A DNA stretch of 64,000 nucleotides, taken from the NCBI RefSeq assembly GCF_000189275.1, contig NZ_AEVT01000096.1:1-64000 (forward strand). Reading direction: 5' to 3'. The translations under genes and the position numbers were made by a program. The notes beneath the pieces were generated by a model that was not told the DNA's origin, did not search any database, and saw nothing but the letters and a program-made list of their open reading frames with translations. Origin of the DNA: Vibrio sinaloensis DSM 21326 (GTDB lineage: Bacteria > Pseudomonadota > Gammaproteobacteria > Enterobacterales > Vibrionaceae). Shown here one piece after another: positions 36,428 to 45,886 of this stretch; the first letter of the stretch is position 1; each line of letters starts with the position of its first letter.

Positions 36428-37255
36428 GTGGTGAAACCAAACATCATTAAAACCAGTGAAAATCCTCTACAAACCATCGAAGTCGACGTGTATGACGAAT
36501 ATGGCGAGAAGCTCGTCAAGCAAATTGCTTGTGAGCGACCTCTTACTGTTATGCTCAACTGGAAAGAAGTGGTGACTTTAATGACATTGGGCTCTCGCCC
36601 TGAGTCACTGGTGCTTGGTTATCTTAAAAACCAGAGCTTTATTAGCGATTCTAGCGCATTAGAATCTGTCATCATTGATTGGGAAACCCATACTGCTGCG
36701 GTCATTACTAAGGAAGATACTCAGCAGGTTGAAGGCGCGTTAAAGAAAAAGACCGTTACTTCAGGCTGTGGTCAAGGCACCATGTATGGCAATGTGATGA
36801 AACAACTTGAACACTATCAAGTTCCTCAAATTCAGATTAAGCAGTCGCAAATTTATTCTGCACTTGAAGCATTAACGCATTACAACGATACCTACAAAAA
36901 AGCAGGTGCGGTACATGGCTGTGCCGTATGTAAAGATAATCAAGTCCTTTCCTTCGTTGAAGATGTCGGTCGTCATAACGCTGTCGATACGTTGGCAGGC
37001 GAAATGTGGCTTAACCAAGAATCCGGTGACGACAAAATCTTCTACACCACCGGTCGTTTAACCTCTGAAATGGTGATAAAAGTTGCTCAAATGGGTATCC
37101 CAGTTCTTCTTTCTCGCTCTGGAGTGACACAGATGGGACTCGATCTCGCGAAGAAATTTGGCATTACCACGATTGCTCGCGCTAAGGGGCTGAGATTTCA
37201 GGTATTTACTGGTGCAGAGAAGATCGAGTTCGATGTTAAAGGTGACAACTCTTAA
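36428..37255 (+). CDS. fdhD: Sulfurtransferase FdhD for formate dehydrogenase
   Basis: 275 residues from a GTG at 36428 (a second GTG follows at once). FdhD moves sulfur from IscS to the molybdenum cofactor before insertion into formate dehydrogenase. Motifs: SGCGQGTMYG (catalytic loop, one Cys here where E. coli has CGVCG), GAVHGCAVCK, EDVGRHNAVDTLAG and SRSGVTQMGLDLA. Divergent from DUF3305/3306. Confidence 0.92.
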   Translation: MVKPNIIKTSENPLQTIEVDVYDEYGEKLVKQIACERPLTVMLNWKEVVTLMTLGSRPESLVLGYLKNQSFISDSSALESVIIDWETHTAAVITKEDTQQVEGALKKKTVTSGCGQGTMYGNVMKQLEHYQVPQIQIKQSQIYSALEALTHYNDTYKKAGAVHGCAVCKDNQVLSFVEDVGRHNAVDTLAGEMWLNQESGDDKIFYTTGRLTSEMVIKVAQMGIPVLLSRSGVTQMGLDLAKKFGITTIARAKGLRFQVFTGAEKIEFDVKGDNS

Positions 37256-37377
37256 TTGAGAATGTTGGCAATACACCTCTCATAGTCTATTAGTTTTATA
37301 TCCGCTGAAATAAAAATGTCATAAACCACATAAATAAGCGGGATAAACATGTCAATTGGCTAAAATGGGAGGTGTCC

Positions 37378-39267
37378 ATGGCTGGAACACCTGTAAATCA
37401 GCGAATCATGCAGTCGCTGTCGATCAGAATGAAACTGATCTTGATTAACCTGACTCTTTTGCTTGGTGTTGGCGTTTACGCGTATTATGAACAAACCAGT
37501 CTCAATCGACTTACATCTTTGGAGCATGCTGCTGCCGACAACTTAAGCAGTTCTGTTGATTTATTGATGCTAAGACGTCATGAGAAAGACTTTCTTGCCA
37601 GACGCGACAGCAAATACATTTCTCGATTCGATGATACATATACGCAGCTCGACGAGCGTATCAAGGCACTGGATAAAACTCTTCTTTCACATCAACTCGA
37701 CTTAAGCCGCCAAAATGAGCAAATCCTTTCGACGCTCGCGCAATATCGTCGCCAGTTTCACCAGCTTGCAAATCAAGTCAATACCATTAACGGTAAAGAC
37801 TCCACGACCAACTTAACCTCGCAGCTTAATCGCTATAGACTTGAACTTAAGCAAGCCACCTCGCTCGAACAAGATTTCATACTTAAAGTTGCCCTGATGG
37901 CTCTGATCGAAGTAGAACTTCGTTATCTTGTGACTCCAAACGAAACCACTATTGAGGAGTATCAGGCTGCCCTGACCTCTTTCGATGCGACAGCAGGCCT
38001 ACCCGCTCAGCTACGTGACGTATTCAACCAATACCAGCAGACGGCAACCCAACACATGGTCGCTGTGGAAACTTTGGGTGTGAGCGCCGAACAAGGCCTA
38101 CGTGGCGCGCTACGAAGTAATGTCCACAAGACTGAAAAAGCCATCGCGGGTTTGCAATCTGAGATCACCACAGCCATCACTCAAGCGACTGACTCGATTA
38201 AGAATCAATTGCATGCTATCGGTGCAGGTTTAGTGGTATTGATCTCTAGCTTACTATTTCTGATTGGTCGAAGCATACTCAGCCGCATTAAAGCCATTAA
38301 TCGCCTAATGAAAGACATTGCAAGCGGAAACGGTGACTTAACGGTTCGAATGAATGCAAAAGGCAATGATGAGCTGGCAAGCTTAGCCCACTCTTTTGAC
38401 ACCTTTATCGCCAGTTTACACGGTCACATAAAAGAACTCGCGTCGGTGATGCAGGTGCTAAGTGAAAGTTCATGCAGCTCAGAAAAAGCAGCGTCACAAA
38501 GCATGACAAATGCCCAACAACAAAAGCTGGAGTCCGAATCTGTCGCAACCGCGGTTAATGAACTAGTTATGACGACCAACGAAATCACCGCCAATATAGA
38601 GTCTGCAGCGCATAACGCAGAGCGCGTAAAAACGGAAGCCAACAGCGCGCTGAGCAAAACCCTGGCAACAGGCGAACGAATCGATACCTTGGCCGTGAGT
38701 ATTGAGGAATCTCAAGCACAAATAATGAGTCTTGAAGCGCAAAGCCGAGAAATCAATCAGGTCGTTTCTACCATTCAAGGTATTGCCGAGCAAACTAATT
38801 TACTGGCTCTCAATGCTGCGATTGAAGCGGCACGTGCCGGAGAAAGTGGCCGTGGTTTCGCTGTCGTGGCTGATGAGGTGCGCCAGTTATCCTTAATGAC
38901 TAACGACTCCACTCATCAAATCGAAAGCACAATTCAAGGGCTTACCCAAGGTATCTCGCAGACAGTGGCGAAAATGGCATCGAGTGCAGAGCAAGCTAGA
39001 ACCACCAATAGCCACACTCATGAAGTTGTTCATGCGATTGAAGGCATCAGCGCACAAGTTAGCGAAATGTTCGATATGAACACCCAGATCGCTACCGCCT
39101 CTGAAGAGCAGTCTGCCGTGTCAGCAGAGATCGATCGCAACATCACCGAGATCGCTCATTTAGCAGGCAACACCTATGACATTGTATCGAGCTCTGTGAA
39201 ATGCAGTGAACAAGTCTCTGGAGTTAGTCATAAGCTTGAATCAATTGTTCAACAATTCCGCTATTAG
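37378..39267 (+). CDS. Methyl-accepting chemotaxis protein with HBM-type sensor
   Basis: 629 residues from the ATG at 37378, five bases after GGGAGG (a GTG at 37372 is less likely). TM1 about 20-38, an all-helical periplasmic domain (about 40-270) containing [14 protein letters not shown], the hallmark of helical bimodular (HBM) receptors, TM2 about 277-298, HAMP and a signalling hairpin with [20 protein letters not shown]. Known HBM receptors bind organic acids or nitrate-related ligands. A hairpin terminator follows. Confidence 0.9.
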   Translation: MAGTPVNQRIMQSLSIRMKLILINLTLLLGVGVYAYYEQTSLNRLTSLEHAAADNLSSSVDLLMLRRHEKDFLARRDSKYISRFDDTYTQLDERIKALDKTLLSHQLDLSRQNEQILSTLAQYRRQFHQLANQVNTINGKDSTTNLTSQLNRYRLELKQATSLEQDFILKVALMALIEVELRYLVTPNETTIEEYQAALTSFDATAGLPAQLRDVFNQYQQTATQHMVAVETLGVSAEQGLRGALRSNVHKTEKAIAGLQSEITTAITQATDSIKNQLHAIGAGLVVLISSLLFLIGRSILSRIKAINRLMKDIASGNGDLTVRMNAKGNDELASLAHSFDTFIASLHGHIKELASVMQVLSESSCSSEKAASQSMTNAQQQKLESESVATAVNELVMTTNEITANIESAAHNAERVKTEANSALSKTLATGERIDTLAVSIEESQAQIMSLEAQSREINQVVSTIQGIAEQTNLLALNAAIEAARAGESGRGFAVVADEVRQLSLMTNDSTHQIESTIQGLTQGISQTVAKMASSAEQARTTNSHTHEVVHAIEGISAQVSEMFDMNTQIATASEEQSAVSAEIDRNITEIAHLAGNTYDIVSSSVKCSEQVSGVSHKLESIVQQFRY

Positions 39268-39275
39268 CCTACTTC

Positions 39276-39299
39276 CCCCACTTCTTACATGAAGTGGGG
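39276..39299 (+). terminator. Hairpin after the HBM chemoreceptor
   Basis: CCCCACTTC-TTACAT-GAAGTGGGG, tail CCTTGATTTCC. Confidence 0.65.
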
Positions 39300-39495
39300 C
39301 CTTGATTTCCTTCCTCAATCATTCGTTCAATATAACTAAACGAACAATTCAAAATTACTAGATTTAATTAACATCATCACTTGTTTATTCTAATCACGAA
39401 AACAATGAACAGACGGATATTCAGTCGCTAACCCAATACCGAGTTCGAATATTTAACGTCTGCCAAAATCATTAGCTCAACAAGTGGATACAAAG

Positions 39496-40440
39496 ATGAA
39501 ACATTCATTAAAAGCGATCGTTCTCGCACTTGGCTTAACATTAGGTAGTGCCAGTTGTTACGCGGTCACAGAGACTCCTTTAGACACAGACTTTACATTA
39601 CAACTCCTTGGATCCGGGGGCCCAATCTCAGACGATTTGCGAGCGTCTTCCGGTGAAATCATCTGGTGGAAAGGCAAATCACGCATTTTGATTGATGCCG
39701 GTGGCGGCGTTTATCTCCGCTTTGGTCAAGCCGGTGCAAAACTAGAAGATTTAGACTTTTTCGGCATCACTCACTTTCATACCGATCATGTCAATGATTT
39801 ACCCGCATTGCTAAAAGGCGGTTACTTCTTTGAACGCAATGACCCTCTTGATATCGCGGGTCCAGAAGCAGGTTCTGCGTTTCCTAGCTTGACAGGCTAC
39901 ATCAAAGCGAATTTTGACCGGGAAACAGGTGCTTTCGCTTACCTCAACGGTTTGTACGATGGAACAGACGGTCTTTTTCCTATCGAGCTTACCGACGTTC
40001 CAACTGACAGCGCAGACCCCGTTCTTGTTTACCAGCAAGATGGCTTAACCATCACGGCGATTGGTATTCCTCATGGCGACGTCCCTTGCCTCTCCTACCG
40101 AATTGAAAGTGAAGACGGTGTGATCGTGGTTTCAGCTGATCAAAACGGCAGTGACAAACGCTTTATCGATTTCGCCAAAGGTGCAGACATCTTAATGATG
40201 CCAATGGCAATCCACGAAGACGCGGATGGCGTTTCTTCATTCATGCATGCCAAACCTTCGGTTATTGGCAAAATTGTTCAGCAAGTCCAACCCAAGATGT
40301 TGGTTCTTAATCACTGGATGGGCTTAGGTCTGAAACGTAAGTCCGAGTCAGTGAAAATTATTAAACAGTACTACGACGGTCCAATCCACTCAGGCCGAGA
40401 TCTTTCTAGCTTTCCTGTAAGCGCTACTAAGGAGTTATAA
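39496..40440 (+). CDS. Secreted MBL-fold metallo-hydrolase next to bufferin genes
   Basis: 314 residues from the ATG at 39496 with a signal peptide ending SCYA. Metallo-beta-lactamase fold with the metal motif THFHTDHVNDLP and further ligands GIPHGD, VSADQNG and LNHW near the C-terminus. The layout resembles periplasmic RNase Z/arylsulfatase-like hydrolases; the substrate is unknown. It ends 2 bases before the Cys-rich precursor gene, so a role in processing or metal handling for that system is possible but unproven. Confidence 0.75.
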   Translation: MKHSLKAIVLALGLTLGSASCYAVTETPLDTDFTLQLLGSGGPISDDLRASSGEIIWWKGKSRILIDAGGGVYLRFGQAGAKLEDLDFFGITHFHTDHVNDLPALLKGGYFFERNDPLDIAGPEAGSAFPSLTGYIKANFDRETGAFAYLNGLYDGTDGLFPIELTDVPTDSADPVLVYQQDGLTITAIGIPHGDVPCLSYRIESEDGVIVVSADQNGSDKRFIDFAKGADILMMPMAIHEDADGVSSFMHAKPSVIGKIVQQVQPKMLVLNHWMGLGLKRKSESVKIIKQYYDGPIHSGRDLSSFPVSATKEL

Positions 40441-40442
40441 CC

Positions 40443-40757
40443 ATGAACAGTAAACTCGCTCTCTCAATTGCCCTAACATCTGTTGTCACCCTTAATTCAG
40501 CGATGGCGTTTGCTGATACACCTCCTGAAACACCAGTAAAAGCAGAAGCTTCTTCACAAAACGGTGGCAAGTGTGCTGCAGGTAAGTGTGGTACGGAAAA
40601 ACGATTCGAAAAGCGCGAGCTAGACAGTGATCCCCAAGATCGTTTAGTCCGTGCTCGAGATGGAAAATGTGGCATCACAGGCCAAGGAATCAAGCCGACA
40701 CCCGAGCGCATTAGCGACAAAAATAGAAAAATTACGGAGGGCGTATGCGGTCAATAA
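40443..40757 (+). CDS. bufA: Bufferin-like Cys-rich precursor peptide
   Basis: 104 residues: signal peptide (1-24, ending MAFA), then a polar region with four cysteines (44, 49, 76, 102) in a CAAGKCG-x(26)-C pattern. Cys-rich secreted peptides encoded directly before a DUF692 (MNIO) enzyme and a DUF2063 protein are bufferins, RiPPs in which cysteines become thiooxazole rings that bind copper. Here the order is exact. AAGGAG precedes the start; the stop overlaps the enzyme gene by 13 bases. Modification at these cysteines is inferred. Confidence 0.7.
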   Translation: MNSKLALSIALTSVVTLNSAMAFADTPPETPVKAEASSQNGGKCAAGKCGTEKRFEKRELDSDPQDRLVRARDGKCGITGQGIKPTPERISDKNRKITEGVCGQ

Positions 40758-41611
40758 ACAATACCGCAAAAGGACTTGGCCTTAGAACAGAGCATATAGA
40801 CCTGCTCGCTCACGTTGATAAGCACCCTGACATCGACTTTCTCGAGCTTGCTCCAGAAAACTGGATGAATATCGGCGGCTTGAAACGCGAGCTATTACAA
40901 GAGATATCAAGTAAATACCCGCTAGTTGCACACGGACTGAGCTTGTCCATTGGTGATACGCAGCCGCTTAACACTCAGTTTGTTAAGCAGGTCAGGCATT
41001 TCCTTGACGAATTTAATATCGAGATTTACAGCGATCACTTAAGTCAATCTCGAGACAGTCAAGGGTATCTTTACGACCTAATTCCGATTCCGCGTCGAAA
41101 AGGTAACATTGGCTATTTATCAGATCGTATCAAGCAGGTTCAAGACATCATTAGCCGACCTCTGGTACTAGAGAATATCTCTTACTATCACGACTTTGGT
41201 GATGAGATGCCTGAAGGCGATTTTATGGCCGAAATCGTCGAAACAACACAGTGTGAATTGTTGTTGGACATCAATAACGCATACGTCAACAGCCAGAACC
41301 ATCAGTTCAACGTGTATGACATGATCAATGCGCTACCGAGTAGTGCGATCCGCTATTACCACATCGCAGGGCATCTCGTCGAAAGTGATCATTACCTCAT
41401 TGATACTCATGGTGAAGAGGTATGCCGTGAAGTCCTTCAACTTGCTCAGTACACCTTTGGAGTCCATGGGGCTAAGCCCTTACTGCTGGAGCGCGACAAC
41501 AATGTGCCACCTTTGCTCGCACTAGCAGAAGAACTCAATCACGTTCATAGAAATGTTTTGACCATAGATACGTTAACGAAAGCGACGAATTTGGAGGTGT
41601 CCCATGCATGA
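40745..41611 (+). CDS. bufB: DUF692 (MNIO) RiPP-modifying enzyme, BufB-like
   Basis: 288 residues, TIM-barrel family of multinuclear non-haem iron oxygenases. Likely metal ligands: His63 (VAHGLSLSIG), Asp97/His98 (SDHLS), Glu143 (LENISYY), Asp175 with Asn177/Asn178 (DINNAY), His206 and His210 (HIAGH), Asp220/His222 (DTHGE) and Glu249 (ERDNN). Such enzymes remodel precursor cysteines with O2. Overlaps bufA by 13 bases and bufC by 8, so the three are one translational unit. Confidence 0.85.
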   Translation: MRSINNTAKGLGLRTEHIDLLAHVDKHPDIDFLELAPENWMNIGGLKRELLQEISSKYPLVAHGLSLSIGDTQPLNTQFVKQVRHFLDEFNIEIYSDHLSQSRDSQGYLYDLIPIPRRKGNIGYLSDRIKQVQDIISRPLVLENISYYHDFGDEMPEGDFMAEIVETTQCELLLDINNAYVNSQNHQFNVYDMINALPSSAIRYYHIAGHLVESDHYLIDTHGEEVCREVLQLAQYTFGVHGAKPLLLERDNNVPPLLALAEELNHVHRNVLTIDTLTKATNLEVSHA

Positions 41612-42350
41612 ACCCCCTACAAGCTTAGTACGCGAATGTGAATCCTTGACGACCTTGATTCGATCACCATTCGGCGCGAGTTCACTGTGTCGTTATAGCC
41701 AGTTCATACGCAATAACGTGATTAACGTGCTCAACTACTCGTTCCCTATGTTTTGTAAACAGCTGAGTGACGAAGCGTTGAAGCAGTTAGTCGATGATTT
41801 TGTTGTCGTCCACTATGCAGCAGAGCCGGAGTTTCATCATATTGCCACTGAGTTTGTTAAGTACATTCAGATCCGCACAACATCCATTTTGTCTGACGGT
41901 TCACTCACAAGCGATCTGGTGTCTTTGCTTGAATTTGAATGGTATGCATTTTTCGTCGAGATCGACCCAATGCCCTCGGTGAATAACGAGTATGCATTCT
42001 CTGCGATGGCTCAAGATATGACCCGGTTTCGTGTATCGACAAATAAGACAATGAAATTGATTAATGTTCCTTTCATTGTGCACAAAAACTCGGTGACTTT
42101 TTTGACCGATAGGCGCTTCCCTGTTTACTACGCCTTGTATCGAGATGAGAAACACGAAGTGGTGTCATTAAAACTGAGAGAGATTGATGTGGCAATAATC
42201 CAAATGATCACCTTAAAGAGCCACCAATCCGTTTCCGATATCCAACGACAAGTCGCTCAACAAGTCGCTGGTTTTAACTTTACAGACTGGATTCAACATT
42301 TTTCCAAAGTTGGCTTGCTCAGTGTTGAATTAATAGGACAAAAATTATGA
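41604..42350 (+). CDS. bufC: DUF2063-type partner protein, BufC-like
   Basis: 248 residues. The N-terminal half (YSQFIRNNVINVLNYSFPMFCKQL and the region to FHHIATEFVKYI) is the helical domain of DUF2063 proteins, which recruit the precursor peptide to the MNIO enzyme; the C-terminal half contains a winged-helix-like segment. Sits between bufB and doxX with 8- and 4-base overlaps. Confidence 0.75.
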   Translation: MHEPPTSLVRECESLTTLIRSPFGASSLCRYSQFIRNNVINVLNYSFPMFCKQLSDEALKQLVDDFVVVHYAAEPEFHHIATEFVKYIQIRTTSILSDGSLTSDLVSLLEFEWYAFFVEIDPMPSVNNEYAFSAMAQDMTRFRVSTNKTMKLINVPFIVHKNSVTFLTDRRFPVYYALYRDEKHEVVSLKLREIDVAIIQMITLKSHQSVSDIQRQVAQQVAGFNFTDWIQHFSKVGLLSVELIGQKL

Positions 42351-42934
42351 TTTCTTCAGCCCTCAATTGGTTCGACCGTTGTGTCGATAAAATTAAAAAC
42401 TACGATTACTTGGTACTACTTGCTATTCGCCTATTTCTGATCCCGGTTATCTATGTCGGTGCACACTCTAAAGTTGTCGGATTTGCCGGCACCGTTGAGT
42501 GGTTTGGCGCGCCAGTTGCGGAAGGCGGTTTGAACTTACCCTTCCCAGAGCTACTGGCATTTCTAGCCGCAGCCACTGAAGTCCTTGGCTGTATATGTAT
42601 TGCCTTAGGATTGTTTACCCGCGTCATGTCCATACCAATGATCTTTATGATGAGCGTCGCCAGCGCAATGGTGCACTGGAAGCACGGTTGGGATGCCATT
42701 GCGACAGGCAGTATGGAGTCCACTATTCGTTTGAATGGCTTTATTGAGTGGTTATCTGTGAACTTCCCAGGCAGATACAACTACATCACAGAACTAGGTG
42801 ACCCGGTAATGCTTAACAACGGAATGGAGTTTGCGGCAACGTATTTCGTCATGCTATTGGTTCTTCTTGTATACGGTGGTGGCCGCTACGTAAGCCTAGA
42901 CTACTGGCTACGTAAACCGTTTTCGAATAAATAA
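42347..42934 (+). CDS. DoxX-family membrane protein of bufferin operon
   Basis: 195 residues, four membrane helices (about 23-40, 62-82, 87-105, 160-178). DoxX-type signatures: RLFLIPVIYVGAHSK, FLAAATEVLGCICIALGLFTR. DoxX proteins accompany bufferin operons; a role in membrane redox or thiol protection is suggested. ATGA overlap with bufC. Confidence 0.8.
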   Translation: MISSALNWFDRCVDKIKNYDYLVLLAIRLFLIPVIYVGAHSKVVGFAGTVEWFGAPVAEGGLNLPFPELLAFLAAATEVLGCICIALGLFTRVMSIPMIFMMSVASAMVHWKHGWDAIATGSMESTIRLNGFIEWLSVNFPGRYNYITELGDPVMLNNGMEFAATYFVMLLVLLVYGGGRYVSLDYWLRKPFSNK

Positions 42935-42968
42935 CCTCCCTTAATCCAATCATAAAATCTAAATCTCA

Positions 42969-42990
42969 CCCGCTACTCAAGGGTAGCGGG
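42969..42990 (+). promoter_or_regulatory. Hairpin just ahead of the cydA ribosome binding site
   Basis: CCCGCTAC-TCAAGG-GTAGCGGG ends directly before AAGGAG. No T-run follows, so it is either a weak terminator for the bufferin operon or an mRNA structure influencing cydA translation. Confidence 0.45.
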
Positions 42991-43001
42991 AAGGAGTCGT
43001 T

Positions 43002-44585
43002 ATGTTTACAGATGTCGTTGACTTATCGCGGTTTCAATTTGCCAGCACCGCGCTTTATCACTTTATATTCGTCCCTTTAACCATTGGCTTATCCTTTCTT
43101 TTGGCGGTGATGGAATCGCTCTATGTAGTAACGGGTAAAACCATCTACAAAGATATGACCAAGTTTTGGGGCAAATTGTTTGGTATTAACTTTGCCGTCG
43201 GTGTCGCCACCGGTTTGACCATGGAGTTCCAGTTTGGCACTAACTGGTCCTATTATTCGCACTACGTGGGGGATATTTTTGGTGCACCGCTCGCGATCGA
43301 AGCGCTGATTGCCTTCTTCTTGGAATCAACCCTCGTTGGTATGTTTTTCTTTGGCTGGGATCGATTGTCGAGGAAGCAACACTTAACCGTAACTTGGTTA
43401 ACCGCTTTAGGCTCTAACTTTTCAGGCCTTTGGATCTTAATGGCCAACGGATGGATGCAAAACCCAGTAGGTGCAGAGTTCAACTTTGAAACCATGCGAA
43501 TGGAAATGACCGACTTTATCGAAGTGGTTTTCAATCCGGTAACACAAGTTAAGTTTGTTCACACAGTGGCAGCAGGTTATACCGCAGGTGCACTGTTTGT
43601 GATGGGGATTAGCGCGTACTACATGCTCAAGGGGAGAGATCTCGGTTTTGCACGTCGCTCATTTGCGATTGCTAGCGCGTTTGGTTTTGCTGCAATTCTT
43701 TCAACTTTGGCTCTCGGTGACGAATCTGGTTACGAGTTAGGGGATGTACAGCAGGTCAAACTCGCGGCAATTGAAGCGGAATGGCACACAGAAGAAGCGC
43801 CTGCCTCTTTCACTCTGTTCGGATTTCCTAACCAAGAAACTATGGAAACCGACTATGCAATTAAGATCCCCTACCTCATGGGCATCATTGCAACACGATC
43901 ACTAGATGAAGAAGTGACAGGGTTGCGCGACTTGCAAGCGCAAAACGAACAGCGTATACGCAGCGGTATGATTGCCTATGGTTTGCTCGAGAAGCTACGC
44001 AGTGGTGACAAAACCCCGGACAACATTGCGCAGTTTGAACAAGTTAAATCAGATTTAGGCTACGGTCTGTTACTTAAGAAGTACACCGACACTGTGGTTG
44101 ACGCGACAGATGAGCAGATCCATCAAGCTGCCCAAGACTCTATACCTCAAGTTGCACCACTATTTTGGAGCTTCCGAGTCATGGTCGCGAGCGGAATTAT
44201 GATCTTCTTAGTGGTCGGTATGTCTCTGTTGCAAGTGTGCAGAAAGAAAATCGATGCGAAACCTTGGTTACTTAAAGCGTGTCTTTTCTCTATTCCACTG
44301 CCTTGGATTGCAATCGAGTCGGGTTGGTTCGTTGCTGAATATGGCCGTCAGCCTTGGGCTGTGGGGGAAGTACTGCCCGTAAACATGGCCGCTTCTGACT
44401 TACCGGCTAGCAGTATTTGGTTATCGCTAGCACTGGTCTACCTACTCTACACCGCGTTCTTGTGTATAGAAATGTTCTTAATGGTTCGATTCGCAAAACT
44501 TGGCCCAAGTGCATTAAAAACCGGTCGTTACCATCATGAGAAAAACCAAGAAAAAACGCTCGATCAACTGGTTGAGATAAAATAA
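43002..44585 (+). CDS. cydA: Cytochrome bd ubiquinol oxidase subunit I
   Basis: 527 residues, nine helices. The N-terminal [22 protein letters not shown] with the haem b595 ligand His, [12 protein letters not shown] near the end, and a long Q-loop (about 250-385, carrying the E. coli-like extension) are evident. High-affinity quinol oxidase in the inner membrane that also resists NO and sulfide. Second terminal oxidase of the window. cydB follows after 10 bases. Confidence 0.93.
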   Translation: MFTDVVDLSRFQFASTALYHFIFVPLTIGLSFLLAVMESLYVVTGKTIYKDMTKFWGKLFGINFAVGVATGLTMEFQFGTNWSYYSHYVGDIFGAPLAIEALIAFFLESTLVGMFFFGWDRLSRKQHLTVTWLTALGSNFSGLWILMANGWMQNPVGAEFNFETMRMEMTDFIEVVFNPVTQVKFVHTVAAGYTAGALFVMGISAYYMLKGRDLGFARRSFAIASAFGFAAILSTLALGDESGYELGDVQQVKLAAIEAEWHTEEAPASFTLFGFPNQETMETDYAIKIPYLMGIIATRSLDEEVTGLRDLQAQNEQRIRSGMIAYGLLEKLRSGDKTPDNIAQFEQVKSDLGYGLLLKKYTDTVVDATDEQIHQAAQDSIPQVAPLFWSFRVMVASGIMIFLVVGMSLLQVCRKKIDAKPWLLKACLFSIPLPWIAIESGWFVAEYGRQPWAVGEVLPVNMAASDLPASSIWLSLALVYLLYTAFLCIEMFLMVRFAKLGPSALKTGRYHHEKNQEKTLDQLVEIK

Positions 44586-44595
44586 GGACAAAGCT

Positions 44596-45732
44596 ATGTT
44601 TGATTACGAAAGCTTACGTTTAATCGCCTGGAGCGTTGTTGGGTTACTATTAATTGGCTTTGCTATTACCGATGGCTTTGACCTTGGCGTAGCTGCATTG
44701 CTCCCAGTGCTAGGTAAAACCAACACCGACCGTCGTATTATGATCAATGCTATAGCGCCGCATTGGGATGGTAACCAAGTTTGGCTTATCACAGCAGGTG
44801 GCGCTATTTTTGCGATTTGGCCAACGGTTTACGGTGTAACCTTCTCTGGCTTTTACCTTGCAATGGTGCTCGCTTTAGCGGCGCTTTGGCTACGCCCGAT
44901 TGGTATGGACTATCGCGCTAAGATAGACAACCCGAAATGGCGCAATGCTTGCGACTGCGCACTTGTCGTCAGCGGTATCATTCCACCAGTTATCTTCGGT
45001 GTGGGTTTTGGCAACCTACTGCTAGGCGTGCCTTTTGAATTTAACTCAATGTTGGCAATGTCTTATCAAGGCGGATTCTGGGATTTATTGACCCCATTCC
45101 CTTTACTTTGTGGTGTGATTAGCTTGATGATGATGATCACTCAAGGCGCAAGTTTCTTAGCGATAAAAACAACGGGTGAGTTACAGAGGAATGCTCGTCA
45201 AGCCGCGTGTCTTGGCGCTTACGCGACAATGGCTTTGTTTGCTGCCGCGGGTATTTACGCTATATCACTGCCCGGTTATCTAATTGACGACCAGATCGCG
45301 ACACAACTCGCGTCCAACCCACTCACGAAACATGTCAGTGTTGTGGGCTCAGACTTGTTACATAACTATAAGAACTGGCCCGTTCTCTGGTTAGCCCCGG
45401 CTATGGCTGGCGCTATGCTCCTAGTCACTGCAGCGTTCACCCGTATGCAATGTGCAGGTAAAGCGTTCGCTTGCTCCAGTGTAGCTTTGGCTTGCATCAT
45501 ACTAACGGCTGGTATCGCGCTGTTCCCAATGATTGTTCCATCAAGCTTAAATCCGAACCATAGCTTAACGATCTGGGATGCGTCTTCCAGCCAGTTCACG
45601 TTGAGCATCGTATTGCTAGTTGCGCTTGTTATGGTCCCTATCATTCTTGGTTACACCGCTTGGTGTTACTACAAAATGTTTGGCAAGGTTGACCAAGCGT
45701 TCATTAAAGCCAATGACACTTCACTCTATTAG
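44596..45732 (+). CDS. cydB: Cytochrome bd ubiquinol oxidase subunit II
   Basis: 378 residues, eight or nine helices. DGFDLGVAALLPVLGKTNTDRR with HWDGNQVWLITAGGA near the N-terminus is the CydB signature. Heterodimer partner of CydA. Confidence 0.93.
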   Translation: MFDYESLRLIAWSVVGLLLIGFAITDGFDLGVAALLPVLGKTNTDRRIMINAIAPHWDGNQVWLITAGGAIFAIWPTVYGVTFSGFYLAMVLALAALWLRPIGMDYRAKIDNPKWRNACDCALVVSGIIPPVIFGVGFGNLLLGVPFEFNSMLAMSYQGGFWDLLTPFPLLCGVISLMMMITQGASFLAIKTTGELQRNARQAACLGAYATMALFAAAGIYAISLPGYLIDDQIATQLASNPLTKHVSVVGSDLLHNYKNWPVLWLAPAMAGAMLLVTAAFTRMQCAGKAFACSSVALACIILTAGIALFPMIVPSSLNPNHSLTIWDASSSQFTLSIVLLVALVMVPIILGYTAWCYYKMFGKVDQAFIKANDTSLY

Positions 45733-45742
45733 GAGATCGCTA

Positions 45743-45841
45743 ATGTGGTATTTATGTTGGGTGCAGGGCATACTGCTAGCCTGCTCTTTCGGTATTGTAT
45801 GCGCGCTGTATTTAGAGAATAACGCACCGCTTGATGAATAA
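45743..45841 (+). CDS. cydX: Cytochrome bd small subunit CydX
   Basis: 32 residues, AGGAG upstream, 10 bases after cydB. MWYLCWVQGILLACSFGIV followed by ALYLENN is the CydX pattern: one helix that stabilises the oxidase haems. Overlooked easily because of its size. Confidence 0.9.
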   Translation: MWYLCWVQGILLACSFGIVCALYLENNAPLDE

Positions 45842-45870
45842 AAAAACGCCTCCCATTGGGAGGCGTTTTT
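45842..45870. terminator. Bidirectional terminator between cydX and ybiT
   Basis: AAAAACGCCTCCC-ATT-GGGAGGCGTTTTT, 13-bp stem with A/T tracts on both sides, shared by convergent operons. Confidence 0.92.
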
Positions 45871-45886
45871 CTGTACTTAAGAGCGA

